64,000 bases of DNA from assembly GCA_001972305.1 (NCBI GenBank), contig BDDD01001649.1, forward strand, positions 124,001-188,000, given 5' to 3'. The stretch comes from Cephalotus follicularis (taxonomy: Eukaryota; Streptophyta; Magnoliopsida; Oxalidales; Cephalotaceae). How positions within the stretch are numbered: position 1 is the first letter of the stretch; each line of letters begins with the position of its first letter. Under the pieces are notes generated by a model that saw nothing but the letters and a program-made list of their open reading frames with translations, ran no database searches and was not told the DNA's origin. Positions 26,873-38,477 of this stretch are shown here, one piece after another. The translations under genes and the position numbers were made by a program.

Positions 26873-27995
26873 TGTTGAGTCACAATCATGGGGAAATTGT
26901 TGAGTCTCAATCATATGTTTTAATGATTACAAATTTGCATTTAATAAGTTTACTTGATGTGCAAGATATTACAAAGTTCCACAAAAGGCAAAAATCATCT
27001 GCAGGTAAAGACATTGACCTTCCAGCAAAGACATCGACGTCTTTAATGCCCAAAGTTACAGGTCAAATATTGGTGAAGACATCGATCCATACAAGCAAAG
27101 AAATCGACGTCCGTACCAAAGACATCGATCCCTTTCCTAAGACATCGACGTCTTTCAAGACTAATCTGCCAAAGCCAGAAAAGACATCGACCCAGAAAGA
27201 AGAAGTCGATGTGATGCTCAAAGATTCAAATGCCTGGAGATTTCCCAGAAATGACATCGACGGCTTTAAAAAGACATCGACGTCTTTTTAAATGAATTGA
27301 CCCGGGAAACACGGAACGGCTAGTTGGCGCACTTACAACGACTAGTAACAGTCAAAGACATCGACGTCTTTACAAAGACATCGACGCCTTTCTGCCAGCA
27401 GAGAATAAAACAAGGTTGCATCAACATATTTTTATATCCAAAATGTCCAAGACTTTTACAACGGCTATAATCTGAATGAAGCTATATATAGAGGTCAAGA
27501 TACAAGTTTTTTAGAACAGTGGAGAGAAGAACTTTGATCATCTAACATCCAAGCTAAACTTGCACATCTACATCAAGCTTTTGCTTACACTTTTATATCC
27601 AACATTTGAGAGGTTACTTGTAAACACATATTATCTTTACAATTCATTCATTGTAAAAGAGGAGAGCGAACCCTTGTAAGGTGTTTGTTTGATTTGCACC
27701 CGGAACCCAAAATCAAGTGTAAGGTGTTTGTTTGATTTGCACTCGGAACCCAAAATCAAGTGTAAGGTGGTTTGCTTTGATTTGTACCCGTAAGCCGAAA
27801 ATCAAAGGTTGCTAGTGGTATCTAGTAGAAACTCAAGGGGTTCTTAAGAAAGTGGACGTAGGCACGGATTTGCCGAACCACTATAAATTCGTTTGCACAT
27901 TCTCTATCCCTTATCTCTTTAATTTATTTGTTCTTGTGTGCTTGTTTATGTTCATTGCTTAATTTGTAATTTCCGTTGTCATATAGGTCATTTCA
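26873..27995 (+). repeat. 3' LTR of the Copia element
   Basis: 1123 bases. This is the longer LTR: it keeps a region (about 27574-27871) with a tandem pair of AAGGTGTTTGTTTGATTTG units that the 5' LTR lacks. Otherwise it is close to the 5' LTR, with scattered substitutions. Confidence 0.92.
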
Positions 27996-28119
27996 CAAGT
28001 GAAGAATAAAGCATAATTCTTGAGCATTAGATAATCGATATTAATTGACTAAAAAAAATGACTTAATGACTGGTATTCGTATAATTTTTTTTTTCTTTTT
28101 TCGCATAACGAAGTTATGG

Positions 28120-30006
28120 TCACCAATAATCAGAACAAGAACATAAACCTTGCCTGAAACAATGAAAGCGATTACGATCTCTGATAACAATTTCTCGGTT
28201 GTATATCTTTGATACAATTTTAATGGCAGAATGACAATCCTGACATATTCGTAAGTTCTTGAAAATATACAGTGATGCATTGGCTCTCGTACTAATGAGC
28301 CCAAAACAGACTGCCAGCTTCTCACTGTGTGAGAACACTGCCTGCTCCCTCTCCTCCATCTCATCCGCATTCACCTCCCCACCATCACAACCGGAGAAAA
28401 CCTGGAAAGTAGTATTGGGGACGTAACCAGCCGATCTCAATTTTTGGATCATCTCATCCAATTTGATGTAAATCTCTTGTGTTTGAGGATGCATTTTATC
28501 CCCTGAACTAAATTGATGAACTTGGCCACCAACATGAATGCAACTCATTCCTGGCACCTTTCTAATACCTCTAAGCTTAAGAACTTGCCGGAGGCAAGTA
28601 GCCTTGTATCGCTTTCCTGCTAAAGCATACATGTTGGAAAGCAGGATATGATATTCCGTATTTAGTGGATCCATCTGAATTAGTTCTTTTAATATGCCTT
28701 CACCCTGCTCAAATTTTCCATGGACACTGCAGGAAGCCAAAAGGGATCCAAAAACAACCTCATTCGGGGGAATCGGCATCTTCTTTATTAACATCTCAGC
28801 TTCTTCTAAACGACCAGCTCGACCCAGAATATCCACCATACAAGCATAGTGTTCTATCTTAGGAGTTAAGCCATAAACAGATTCAAGATTATAGAAATAA
28901 TGACAGCCCTGATCAACAAGGCCTGTGTGGCTACAAGCATTTAGTACAGCCATTAGGGTTAAATCATCTGGTTTGGCTTCTTCCATCATCTTCGGGAACA
29001 TATCCACCACAGCTTTACCCCTTCCGTGCATACCTAAACCATTAAGCATAGCATTCCATGCCACCACATTCTTTTGCGGCATGTACTCAAAAACCTTGAA
29101 TGCAGTATCTATTCTGCCAGATTTTGCATACATATCCACCAATGCCGTACCCACCTTGACATCCATCTCCCTCCCCATTGCCTTCAGAACCCTGACATGA
29201 ACCCACCTACCCATCACCACATCACCTGACTGTGCACAAGCAGATAAAATGGAACAAAAAGTAACCTTATTTAAACCAAACCCTGAACCCAAAACCATTT
29301 CACTCAAAAGTGTAAAGCCCTCCTTCGTAAATCCACTCCCAATGTGAGCAGCAATCATTATGGTCCATGCAACCTCATTCTTGTCTGGCATCTCACTGAA
29401 TACCACCATCCCACTTCCCACTCCCTCCCATTTAACCACACCATCCAATATCACAGTCCATGACACCACACTCTTCTCCTTCATCTCCTCAAACACCTGT
29501 CTCGCCTCACCCATTAACCCACATTTCCCATACATATCCATAACTGCATTGCATGCCTTAACAGTAAACCCCAAACCCATTTTCACCATGCTTCCATGAG
29601 CCTGAACCCCAACCGCCACATTGCCCAACCGCGCACACGCCTCAAACAAAACAATTATGGTCACATCATCCACTCTCACGCCTTCTTTTCGCATTTCAGA
29701 AAATAAATTAATTGCAGTATTGAGCATGCCGTGATGGGCAAAGCAGTTCATAAGGGTGGTCCAGTCCACGGTGTCTTTGTGAGAGTGAGGAATTATGCCG
29801 AACAGCTTATGAGCATAGGTTGTGGCGCCGCAGGAGGCATACATGTGGAGAAGGGTATTGTGGAGGAATGTGTTAGTTGTGGATTCGAGGCCGGCCGTGA
29901 TGATAATGGCATGCAGATTCTTGCCGGTGGAGAGGGTGCATTGTCGAGCGCAAGATCGGACAAGGGAGCGGAAGTAGCTGGGACAAAAGGATGCAAGGCA
30001 TTTCAT
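28120..30006 (-). CDS. PLS-DYW pentatricopeptide repeat protein (At5g15340-like)
   Basis: Intron-free gene of 628 residues, predicted to bind organelle RNA and edit C to U. PPR repeats run from about residue 30 to 470 (examples: DVKVGTALVDMYAKSGRID, YACMVDILGRAGRLEEAEM). E and E+ motifs follow, then a complete DYW deaminase with HSEKLAVCFGLI (catalytic His and Glu), the zinc ligands in CQDCH, and the terminal CSCSDYW directly before the stop. From memory it matches Arabidopsis At5g15340, annotated as mitochondrial. The N-terminus is short, so targeting is plausible but not proven. The editing target cannot be read from sequence here. A Copia element is inserted just downstream. Confidence 0.95.
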   Translation of the reverse strand: MKCLASFCPSYFRSLVRSCARQCTLSTGKNLHAIIITAGLESTTNTFLHNTLLHMYASCGATTYAHKLFGIIPHSHKDTVDWTTLMNCFAHHGMLNTAINLFSEMRKEGVRVDDVTIIVLFEACARLGNVAVGVQAHGSMVKMGLGFTVKACNAVMDMYGKCGLMGEARQVFEEMKEKSVVSWTVILDGVVKWEGVGSGMVVFSEMPDKNEVAWTIMIAAHIGSGFTKEGFTLLSEMVLGSGFGLNKVTFCSILSACAQSGDVVMGRWVHVRVLKAMGREMDVKVGTALVDMYAKSGRIDTAFKVFEYMPQKNVVAWNAMLNGLGMHGRGKAVVDMFPKMMEEAKPDDLTLMAVLNACSHTGLVDQGCHYFYNLESVYGLTPKIEHYACMVDILGRAGRLEEAEMLIKKMPIPPNEVVFGSLLASCSVHGKFEQGEGILKELIQMDPLNTEYHILLSNMYALAGKRYKATCLRQVLKLRGIRKVPGMSCIHVGGQVHQFSSGDKMHPQTQEIYIKLDEMIQKLRSAGYVPNTTFQVFSGCDGGEVNADEMEEREQAVFSHSEKLAVCFGLISTRANASLYIFKNLRICQDCHSAIKIVSKIYNREIVIRDRNRFHCFRQGLCSCSDYW

Positions 30007-30904
30007 ACAAGGAAAGTGATTACCAGACAGATTGAATCCCTCTCTGTTTCTGTGATCTCATGAATTCCACTTAATTGGTACAACACAGTAAAGTAGCCAT
30101 GTTAGCAGCTATCCTTTCCTTTGTTAAAGAATGCAATGTTGGGTTCTTGCACACTAAATAGAATACCTCTTAACAATAATTAAATTCAATAATCCTTCTA
30201 ACCCATCTGGCAAACGTTCTTCTCAAACCTTTCCGATATCGTTTCAGCCGAATTGCAGTCAAATTGATAGCTAGACACACAGCGTAACTTTTAATTTAAT
30301 TTAAATCCTTTCTTCTTCTTTTTCTTTTTTTTAATTTTAAAACACGAGTAAGTAAAATATAAAAATTTCTTGAGTTTATAAAAAGTCAATTCTTAATTTA
30401 TCTCATTTTATAAATAATAAATATTTATTAAAAACAATCAATCTCTGTTAAATTTTATTATATCGCTGTTGTTAAAGGTATATCTACGCCTGACTTATGG
30501 TCGGGACCTAACTAAAATTTGCTCCAATCATTCATTAGAAAATAAGAAACAAAGGATTTTAACAAAAGAAAAGTGTGTGGTTGACTGACATTCAAACAAA
30601 CAGGTCATCACTCATAATCACCAAGACATTGACATGTGGATAAGATGTAAACCCAATTCAGCAATGGGCTGTCTTCCATCATAATTCCCTCTCCATCTAG
30701 GTCGTGCACTTCTTGCTACATTAATCGATCACCCAAAATTGGAAGCATAAACAAATGAGTGTAATTCAAGCGACTTCCTTGGTTCCATACCAACACGGAG
30801 AACAATTTGGGCAGTTTATCAGGGAACCATGTAAAGTGAAGCTGAAGAAGCAAGTCTTTTGAGTGGTGACCCAACAGAGAACACAACCACTGATCAAGAA
30901 CCAG
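30007..30904. other. Divergent promoter region, PPR and DUF1997 genes
   Basis: About 900 bases between two divergent genes. No gene, and no strong motif, was recognised. The right end carries the DUF1997 leader. An in-frame upstream ATG at 30863 could add 14 residues to that protein. Confidence 0.5.
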
Positions 30905-33067
30905 ATGGCACTGAAACCTGCCACTCACTCTTCAGGAATTTCAACTGATATCCCTCTCTACGAGGCTCCTGGGGTACCCTTTTTCCTTCTCTTTCTCTAT
31001 ATATGCATGACACTGTGTATTCATGTGTTCTCACTTCGAGTTGTTTCGTGCAGTCTTCGTTTGACCAATATTTGGAGGATAAGTTAAGGGTTTTCAAAGC
31101 TATTTTCCCTGACAAAAGAAGAAGCCGACAGCTTAATGAGGTTTCTAATTCTGTTTGTTTAATTTCCCGCTTCTTGATTGTGAAAATGGGCTTTAAATAC
31201 TTACCTTGGCTATATCATTCTAGTGCAAACACACTATGCTTCTAGTTCATCCTTTTTACTGATTATTATTGTATTTTTCTTGCTATCCTAACGATTGATG
31301 TGCTTGCTTTTTAAGATAGATTGCATAAAGGTTTGTGAGAATTGATAGGATGGATAATGTAAGAATCTTTCTCTAATGCATCGTGTTCGAGTGTGTTTAT
31401 TGAGCTTTCTTCACTTCAGCGCCATGCGCTTTGCTTCGCTTTATAGAAGAGAGGGACTGTTGTCGTGGGAGTGATTCGATATATGACCTCAGGAGTTGAT
31501 TACTAGTGGCCAATGGCTTGGTAGCCCAATGACATTTCTCCCCTTTTATGCAGATTCAAAACCCGTTGCTCCTTTCCGTACCAACGCTAAACACTAACTG
31601 TTAATCTTGATTGCTTATCGGGAAAAAACAAAATAAAAATATCTAGTAGTTGAAAAAAGTCAATCCACATAATTTTGAAGTTGTTCACAGTTGGTATAAA
31701 GAGCCCTAATATTCTTATTAGTAATGGTCTTGGTAAAACTTGATCATTTAATCTAGAAAAGCTCTGAGAATCAGTAAGACAACTGCTGGTTTTCTTTTCA
31801 TCTCGGTGGAATTTTGGCCATGGTGCTCATTTCACTTGGTAAGCTCCATGTGAGCTAAGCTGTTGCTGCAGATTCTAGTTAGGCAGTAAACAAGAAGGTA
31901 TTGGACTGAGACTGGGATCTTCGTGATTACAATACTCCTATTGCGATATCATTTGATTATATACTTTTGATTTACCTGCTAAAAATACATATAGCCTGCA
32001 TTAAATAGTTAGTAAATTGAAAGAAACAGATGCAATAGATAATAGAACAAAAAGGAACTGTTAAATATTAAATTGATCTGCTGGAGTGAATTTCTTGGAG
32101 CTTTTTTATTTTCTGAATTAAACGTAGTTGAGTTATACTTGATCTGTGTTTAATGATGCAGCTTGATTGAGTCTCATGTGATGTAAAGGCTAGAGAACAT
32201 GCTTATTTTCCATATAGTTTTATTAGTTAGGCAGAGATATTAAGTCTTCAAGCCTAGGTTAGAATGCGTTTGCCACCCAGCCTCAAATAGATTTAAGAGG
32301 GATAGCTTTCCCTTAAAATAATTCATGTGTTCTTTCCATAAAAAATTTCTCATATGCTCAGATACTTTGGCAGGAAGAGTGGAGAATTCAGATGTTGCCC
32401 ATACAGTTTTTGTTCCTTACTGTATGGCCAGTAGTAGACGTGAGATTAAGATGCAAGGAAAACGGGAAAGATTACCCTCCTGAAATTCCTCATGATATCA
32501 CGAAGTTTCTTGAGCTTGACATTGTAAGATACAAAAGACACTACTAGTGCACACTGGTGTCAATAAATTTTTTCTGCCTTTAACAGTGGGATAGTATACT
32601 GAAGCCTTTGTTTACCAGACAAGGTGGGAGCTCCAAGGGCTTGATAGTGTTCTGGAGCCATCTCAATTTTCCCTTCGCGTAAAAGGACTACTGTACCCTG
32701 ATAGACGGGGACCCCGAAGTCGGCTTAAAGGTCGTCTAGCGATGAGTATAAGTTTTGTTCTTCCGCCTATGCTTGCTTTGATACCTGAAGATAGTCGGCA
32801 GAGTGTTGCAGATGCGGTTAGATCATCAAACCTCCTTTTACAATATATTTTTCTTGAAAAACAATCTACTATCAGAATTTTTAATTAGATGCATCTTTTT
32901 CTCTAAAAGAACTCATCCGATGTATGTTTTTTTGGGGCCACTTGATATATCTATGTTATGGACAGGTGTTGAGAGGATTGTTAGAGAACATGAAGCACAA
33001 AGTTAATAATAGCTTGCTTGCAGATTATAGCAAATTTCAAAGTGAGAGGCGTAGGCATTTGGCTTGA
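30905..33067 (+). CDS. DUF1997 family protein (At5g39520/39530-like)
   Basis: A plant protein family of unknown function that is often plastid-associated. Five exons (30905-30973, 31054-31140, 32374-32523, 32619-32816, 32966-33067) give 201 residues. Recognisable blocks are ISTDIPLYEAPG, DQYLEDKLRVFKAIFPDKRR, EEWRIQMLPIQFLFLTVWP, LELDITRWELQGLD and LYPDRRGPRSRLKG, with a C-terminal helix around VLRGLLENMKHKVN. I chose the ATG at 30905. An in-frame ATG at 30863 would add a short N-terminus. The 1.2 kb second intron contains copy B of the dispersed repeat. The gene converges on VTI11, with 1.5 kb between stop codons. Confidence 0.9.
31506..32277 (+). repeat. Dispersed direct repeat, copy B, in DUF1997 intron 2
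   Basis: About 770 bases related to 22961-23680 in the same orientation. It is slightly longer through small insertions (for example around 31640-31690 and 32025-32060). It lies wholly within the intron, clear of both splice sites. Confidence 0.85.
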
Positions 33068-34567
33068 GTTTGTGTCTTAGAGCCTACTATTTTAGTAAGT
33101 GCGGCTGGCAGCTGATTTCAACTGACTTAAGCGGAAGAGGACTGAAAAATTGTAATTTGTAACCCCGAACGGAACATTTAATTCGACCTTATGTTAGGGA
33201 TTTAACCCTGAAAGGGTCTTATTTATATGACAGATTGAGGAATAAATACCTCTGTAAAGACCATTTATCGTATAAACATCTTGATTCACGTGTATATGCC
33301 AATAAATCCAAGCTTGGTCTGGCAAAAAGGGTTGCAGTGTAGGAATAGCTAAAGGTATGTAAATTGGTTCTATTGAGATAGTATGGCATAACAAACACCT
33401 TTCTTCTTTTTTCTTTCTTCTTTCTTCTCTTGTGACGCCCTGAGAAAGTTACCAGCGGTGCGTTAGTTCTCCTATTACTGATTTGGCCCCGTGTTGATTC
33501 TGGAGCTTTTCTTTAGTCTAGGATTCTAAATAATAATCAAATAAAAAAGAAGCGTTGAGTGCTCTACGCTGGAGTTGGGGTACCTTGGCTTCATTAGAAA
33601 TACGACCTGGACCATTTTTAATTTGTTTTGTCATGTTTGACTAGCAAGGAAGTTTCGAATGCAAGTACTCGAGAGTGCATACTGGTGGTCATTTTATATT
33701 TTTAATCAAAGGGGGACAAATGATGCCAGATTCGTTACATATCCATGTGAAATTTGCATACTCCAACGTAATTTGTTGTAACCCATGGGAAATTTGCACA
33801 CTCCAACGTAATTTGCTTGCTTGTATTTTCTTAAACTTCTACTCCTCTATGTTTGGTTCAAACTTCAACCGTCAACCCTTGCTTGTATTTTCTTAAACTT
33901 CTACTCCTCTATGTTTGGTTCGAACTTCAACCGTCAACCCGTAGTTGATTTTGTTCTATCATCACGAAAAAGCACACCAACCAACCGATATCCTTCAACC
34001 AACTGAATTGCAATAAAATGGACAACCCATAATTTTTACCACGATAGAGGTGGATCGATTTGATTCATCTACCTAAAGTATGCCGAATGAAATTTGAGTT
34101 AAGCATTCATTCACTTCAAGTCATTTCTCAAATCAAAGGGTTCTTATTCTTTTTGCAATTTAATAATTCTACCCCATTTTACGGCCACTTATCATGCTTG
34201 GATGGAAAACCAAACAGGGAATTTAAATTTCTTTGATATATCGGAATGAGATTGGAATATTGTAGCAAGTGCATGCTTATGCTTTGTCATAAACTATTTG
34301 CCCAATATCAATGAGGTTAGGGTTTTGAAGAAAGACGTAAATGCCCAAGATAAATAAAACCAACAAAAACAAACAAAGGATAAAGAAATATATAAAAATT
34401 ATAGTTCATAAGAATCAAACATATGAAATGACAAGCAAGAAGACGGAAAAATAATATCTTTGTGAGAGCACTCGGTGGCAAACTCACAGAAAAAACCCAA
34501 GAACACAAAAAGTACAAAATCGTGTCTCAAGAAAGAAACTTACTGGAGCAACGACAGCGGAACTCGG
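33068..34567. other. Region between convergent DUF1997 and VTI11 genes
   Basis: No gene was found. The two 3' UTRs occupy the ends. The middle holds a tandem duplication (33817-33940) and a looser duplicated AATTTGCA(T/C)ACTCCAACGT motif at about 33750 and 33793. Confidence 0.6.
33817..33940 (+). repeat. Two-copy 62-bp tandem duplication
   Basis: Units at 33817-33878 and 33879-33940, beginning TTGCTTGTATTTTC, differ by a single base or so in their shared part. A recent duplication in intergenic sequence. Confidence 0.9.
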
Positions 34568-37237
34568 TTAATTGAGTTTGAAGTACAATATCAATATAAT
34601 AGCAACCACAAGGACTGCAACAACGCAGCCAATAATCCACTTGTTCATGCTCATTCTCCTTGACATGGCAGTCAGAACTTTCTTACTCTTGCCAATATTA
34701 TCATCCACTCCATGCAGCTTTAACACAGAGAAAAACCATCACTTAGTTCAGTGGCAAGTATTTTAACAAAACTGCTGCATGGTGAAATTGTTGACATCTT
34801 ATAGATGCCGCAAAAGGCATACCAACTGTCCATTACACATTAATTTGCCAGGTAATTATAGACTAATGATCAGATAAGAATTCTAAACTTGATTGCTCAG
34901 AAACAGACGAGAGCTGGACTAATCCCCAGAATTAACATAAGCCACAAAGAAACTGTAATTAGTTCCCACTAGGTGTTGTGCTAATCCTTCTAGGTGAAAA
35001 GAAACCACGACTGTTGTTATATAAAAATTTCAACTGTTTAATGGTAAAAAATAATAATTTAGGAACACTTATTAAAGCTAAATTTGAAAAAGAACAAAAC
35101 AAGGAATCCTATGGCAATTCGAGTAAATTATACATCAATTAGAAAACCTAATTGAAAGCATACCGTGTTATTGGCATGTAAGAGGGACTGCCGCTGTCCA
35201 TGCAAATCTTCAAGAATTGAAACACCAAGCTCTTCTGTTTCCAGCATGGTTCTCCTACTTTCCTTTATTCTGTCACTGGTCTGATTCAGCCTACCTGTTG
35301 ACGTCATTAATCTTGATCTTTGGTCAGCCGATGCCTATGAAATTACCACCAATAATGGGTCAAAAAGAACTACAACAACAGATAAATAGGACAGGGATAA
35401 TGCACTTATCTACAACAACATAACATATAATTGCCATTTCCCAAAACTGGAAGAGGAGGTGATATTTCATACAAGTCATTAGAACATCCTGTCTGAAGCA
35501 ACAGTAAAGGGAATAAAAAAAATTCATATCCTCCTTGTGTTTATCTGTGTATTACGTAAAAATAAAATAAAACAAAACGAGGCTCTACATGGAAACATTT
35601 GTATGCAATTTGCAACCAACAAATCTGAGAACTAAGCTCAACCAGAAGTTTGTCCTTGATCCAGTAGATTGGACTACAGCCCAAGGCGAATTGTCTAATA
35701 TTCAAAATAATCACATAAAATGAATGCATGTCAGGAGAATCAGAACTAAGAACATATAACATAAACTAACTGCCACGTATGAATTTAATAAAAGTTGACA
35801 ATTAAAATGAATGCATGTCAGGAGAATGAGAACTAAGAACATATAACATAAACTAAATGCCACGTATGAATTTTAATAAGAGTTGACAATTATAATCATG
35901 CTAGAAGAGGAACTAAACAAATCCAGACATACTGTCAATGTATCAGCCATTCCAGATTCCAACGAGTCATCTCGAGCAGACAGGTTTAAGCTACCTGATG
36001 CAATTCTTTTAGCTTCGCGTTTGAGATCGTTCAGATCTGATTTATATTCCCTTAACTTAGCAAGGAGCACAGCCTTAATATTCGGTGGCAAACTTCTTGC
36101 CTCAAGGTCCATTTTCCGGATCTAGAAATACAAAAAGCAATGTCAAAATCATTACCACGTAATAGTAGAAAAATGGAATACAAGTTCTTCACAGAAATAA
36201 GTTAGATAGGTACCAAAGATTCAGCATCCTCCAATCCCACTTTGATTTCCGAATCCTTTTGCTTTTTTTGTTCTGCAAAACCAATGAGACATTCAAAATC
36301 AAGCTTTCAATTAGTTCCATAAAAATATTTATTTTTCAATCCGATAGTGAGAAACCGGCATCCGAACAGGCACAAAGAAAGATAGCATGCCGCATGTGTT
36401 CGAACCCCAACATTAAAACTGTATAAAACCTTTTCATTGTCCATCACATTACAACAGAAGCAAAAGAAGCTACAACATCGTTAGAGAATTATCTTGCATT
36501 AATCTATACAACGCGAGTACGTCAGTTTAATGCCACGATCATCTGATTATATAAGAGAACAACATCAAGCCAAGTATCATCAATAAAGGCACAATAAACG
36601 TTTATCATTACGAGTTCAACATAGCATACCACTACCCCCATTATACAGTTCAATTTCAAAGAGTTGCTATGGAACTCCAAAATCTCAGCGGAAATTGTTC
36701 CTAAAATATTAGGGACAATTACAATGGCGTGCTCTGCACAGTAGACTAATTGGCAAATGGTGTAAGGCTGATACCTAATTACTGGTCAATAAACAGATTA
36801 AAATATTTATTTGTAATTGCCCCCAAATATTACGGATACAACAAACATTTACTAATTAAAATCAAACTATACCTAAAGTTTCAATCTATAAAATTATTGC
36901 AGTAACAAAGTTTTCCATGTTAACTCCAAACTAACAAAAAAAGGGAAATCGAACTTGGGAAATCTCGATTCAAATTTCCTACACAAGTAAAAAAAAAAAA
37001 AAAAGAAGAAGAAAAAACAGATCATCATTCAAAATTGAAATTAGAAGACGCGTGATGTGCATGATTTCTAAAATATTTCTCTATTTTATAATTAACCAGT
37101 TTAATTACTTAAAATTAATGAAGAAGAAGAAGAAGAAGAATACCTCCATGAAGAAGGGAAGCAGAGGTGCACTTCTTAGAGAGAGTGGCAGATAGCTCGC
37201 AGTATTGCCGTTCGTATCCTTCAAATACTTCACTCAT
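34568..37237 (-). CDS. VTI11: Qb-SNARE VTI11 (vesicle transport v-SNARE)
   Basis: A tail-anchored Qb-SNARE for trans-Golgi to prevacuolar/vacuole fusion. Five exons on the minus strand (37237-37144, 36272-36214, 36121-35933, 35334-35164, 34717-34568) give 220 residues. The start MSEVFEGYERQYCELSATLS is typical of VTI1. The N-terminal three-helix domain covers about 1-110. The SNARE motif runs about 130-190, with Asp157 in ILEDLHGQR at the place of the zero layer, where Vti1 proteins carry Asp rather than Gln. A membrane anchor spans about 198-217 and the protein ends ILYFKLN. It closely resembles Arabidopsis VTI11 (At5g39510, from memory), which functions in shoot gravitropism. VTI12 is the alternative, but the adjacent GNL1 gene favours VTI11. 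Confidence 0.96.
35717..35890. repeat. Two-copy 87-bp tandem duplication in VTI11 intron 3
   Basis: Units at 35717-35803 and 35804-35890 begin AAAATGAATGCATGTCAGG and differ at only a few positions. The second copy ends about 40 bases from the exon 3 donor at 35933. Confidence 0.9.
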
Positions 37238-38477
37238 TGCTTCCCCGATTCAATCAACTTGATCTATTTTTAAATAAATAAATCAATAATAATAACAAAT
37301 ATAAAGAGTGTGAATTATCATATGATTTGGATTATTATGATTATCATAAGGAGATAGATAACCTGAGGGGATTTTTGTTTTCTATCTCTTGTAGAATGAT
37401 CAAAAGGCAATGGTCTGTTGTTTCCGTGGACTGATGGGGCAGGAGGAGATAATGATAACCGCACTGTGACTGCCTTTGGTACCCCCAATTGGGTCCTCTC
37501 TCCATGACACCTGTCTAAACATTTTTAGCTGTTTTTTGCGTGTGACTTCGCTTCTGCTACAGCTCCTCTCCAATCCATTAATATTTTATTTGTTGGAAAT
37601 GGGCAGGCCGTGGGCTTTGGCTTTCAGGCCGTGCTGTAGTATGTTTCAAGGTATAGTAGGCCGTATAACGTTGTTCTGCCTAACGGGCTCAGAACCCATT
37701 CTAGGGCAACCCATAGTGGCCCAACTTTTGGCATTTCCGGGCCTGGATAGAAATGCCCAATGTCGTTCCCATTAATAGGTTCTTGTAAGATAAATTAGTT
37801 TACACATGAGTACGCGAGGGATGTTTTTTTTATTAGCCCAAATATCATAAACAGTAATGAAATTTAACTGTCTCTCAACAGAACGTTAAGCTTTCTTCAA
37901 ATGGGATTTAACTTTTTGAAGTCAAGATAATAATAAAAATTTGTTTGAGGAAAATATTGACCCAAAAATAACTAAAAAAATGAATACAATCATTTTTTTA
38001 AAGGAACTTCTCAGATCCCACATAACTCAGCATGTAATGTAATGTAATGTCGAAAATCCCAGCTAAACTAAACAATTGTACCTTCATGGATTCATAATAC
38101 CAAGTATAGAAAGGAAAAGGGTGCAAACTTGACGGTTTTGCCGTTTTGGTAGACATTAATAGGACAGTACAAAATTTGAGGGATCTGCTCATATCCCTTG
38201 GTCTAGAGCAAACGGACAACAGACACTATCAAATGACACCACCACCACTCCTTTCATTATTTCAAAGGAGGGAAAGATCTCCTGCCTCAAACCCAACTGT
38301 CAAATTCTGATGCTTCCCTCCCTTTTTCCCAGCTTTCTTCTTCTTTTCTTCAAAACCTTCTGAAGATTCACAGCAGTAAACATCCGTATTCAATCACATC
38401 CTATACATATGGCATATTATTATAGCCATTTTACATTTCTCAACCACATTAAACTCTGTCCGAACCAAAACTTTTAT
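37238..38477. other. VTI11 promoter and GNL1 3' region
   Basis: No gene was found. Beside VTI11, several GGGCC/GGCCC cores (for example GGCCCA at 37718-37723) suggest site II elements of a housekeeping promoter. The other end is the GNL1 3' UTR. Confidence 0.5.

Larger units (their letters stand above)
23724..27995 (+). mobile_element. Non-autonomous Copia (SIRE/Maximus-like) retrotransposon, gag only
   Basis: A complete LTR element of 4.27 kb. LTRs start TGTTGAGTCACAATC and end AGGTCATTTCA. A perfect 5-bp target duplication, CAAGT, flanks it (23719-23723 and 27996-28000). An initiator-Met primer site follows the 5' LTR and a polypurine tract precedes the 3' LTR. The only gene is gag (24658-26313). 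Protease, integrase, reverse transcriptase and RNase H are missing entirely. Four AAGGGGGAG tracts before the 3' LTR are a hallmark I associate with the SIRE lineage. It resembles the gag-only class called TR-GAG. It lies 119 bases past the PPR stop codon. Confidence 0.93.

Noticed and set aside
33430-33660. TGTGACGCCCTGAG sequence resembling a Gypsy LTR start after the DUF1997 gene
   Set aside because: No matching LTR end, internal element sequence or target duplication was found nearby.
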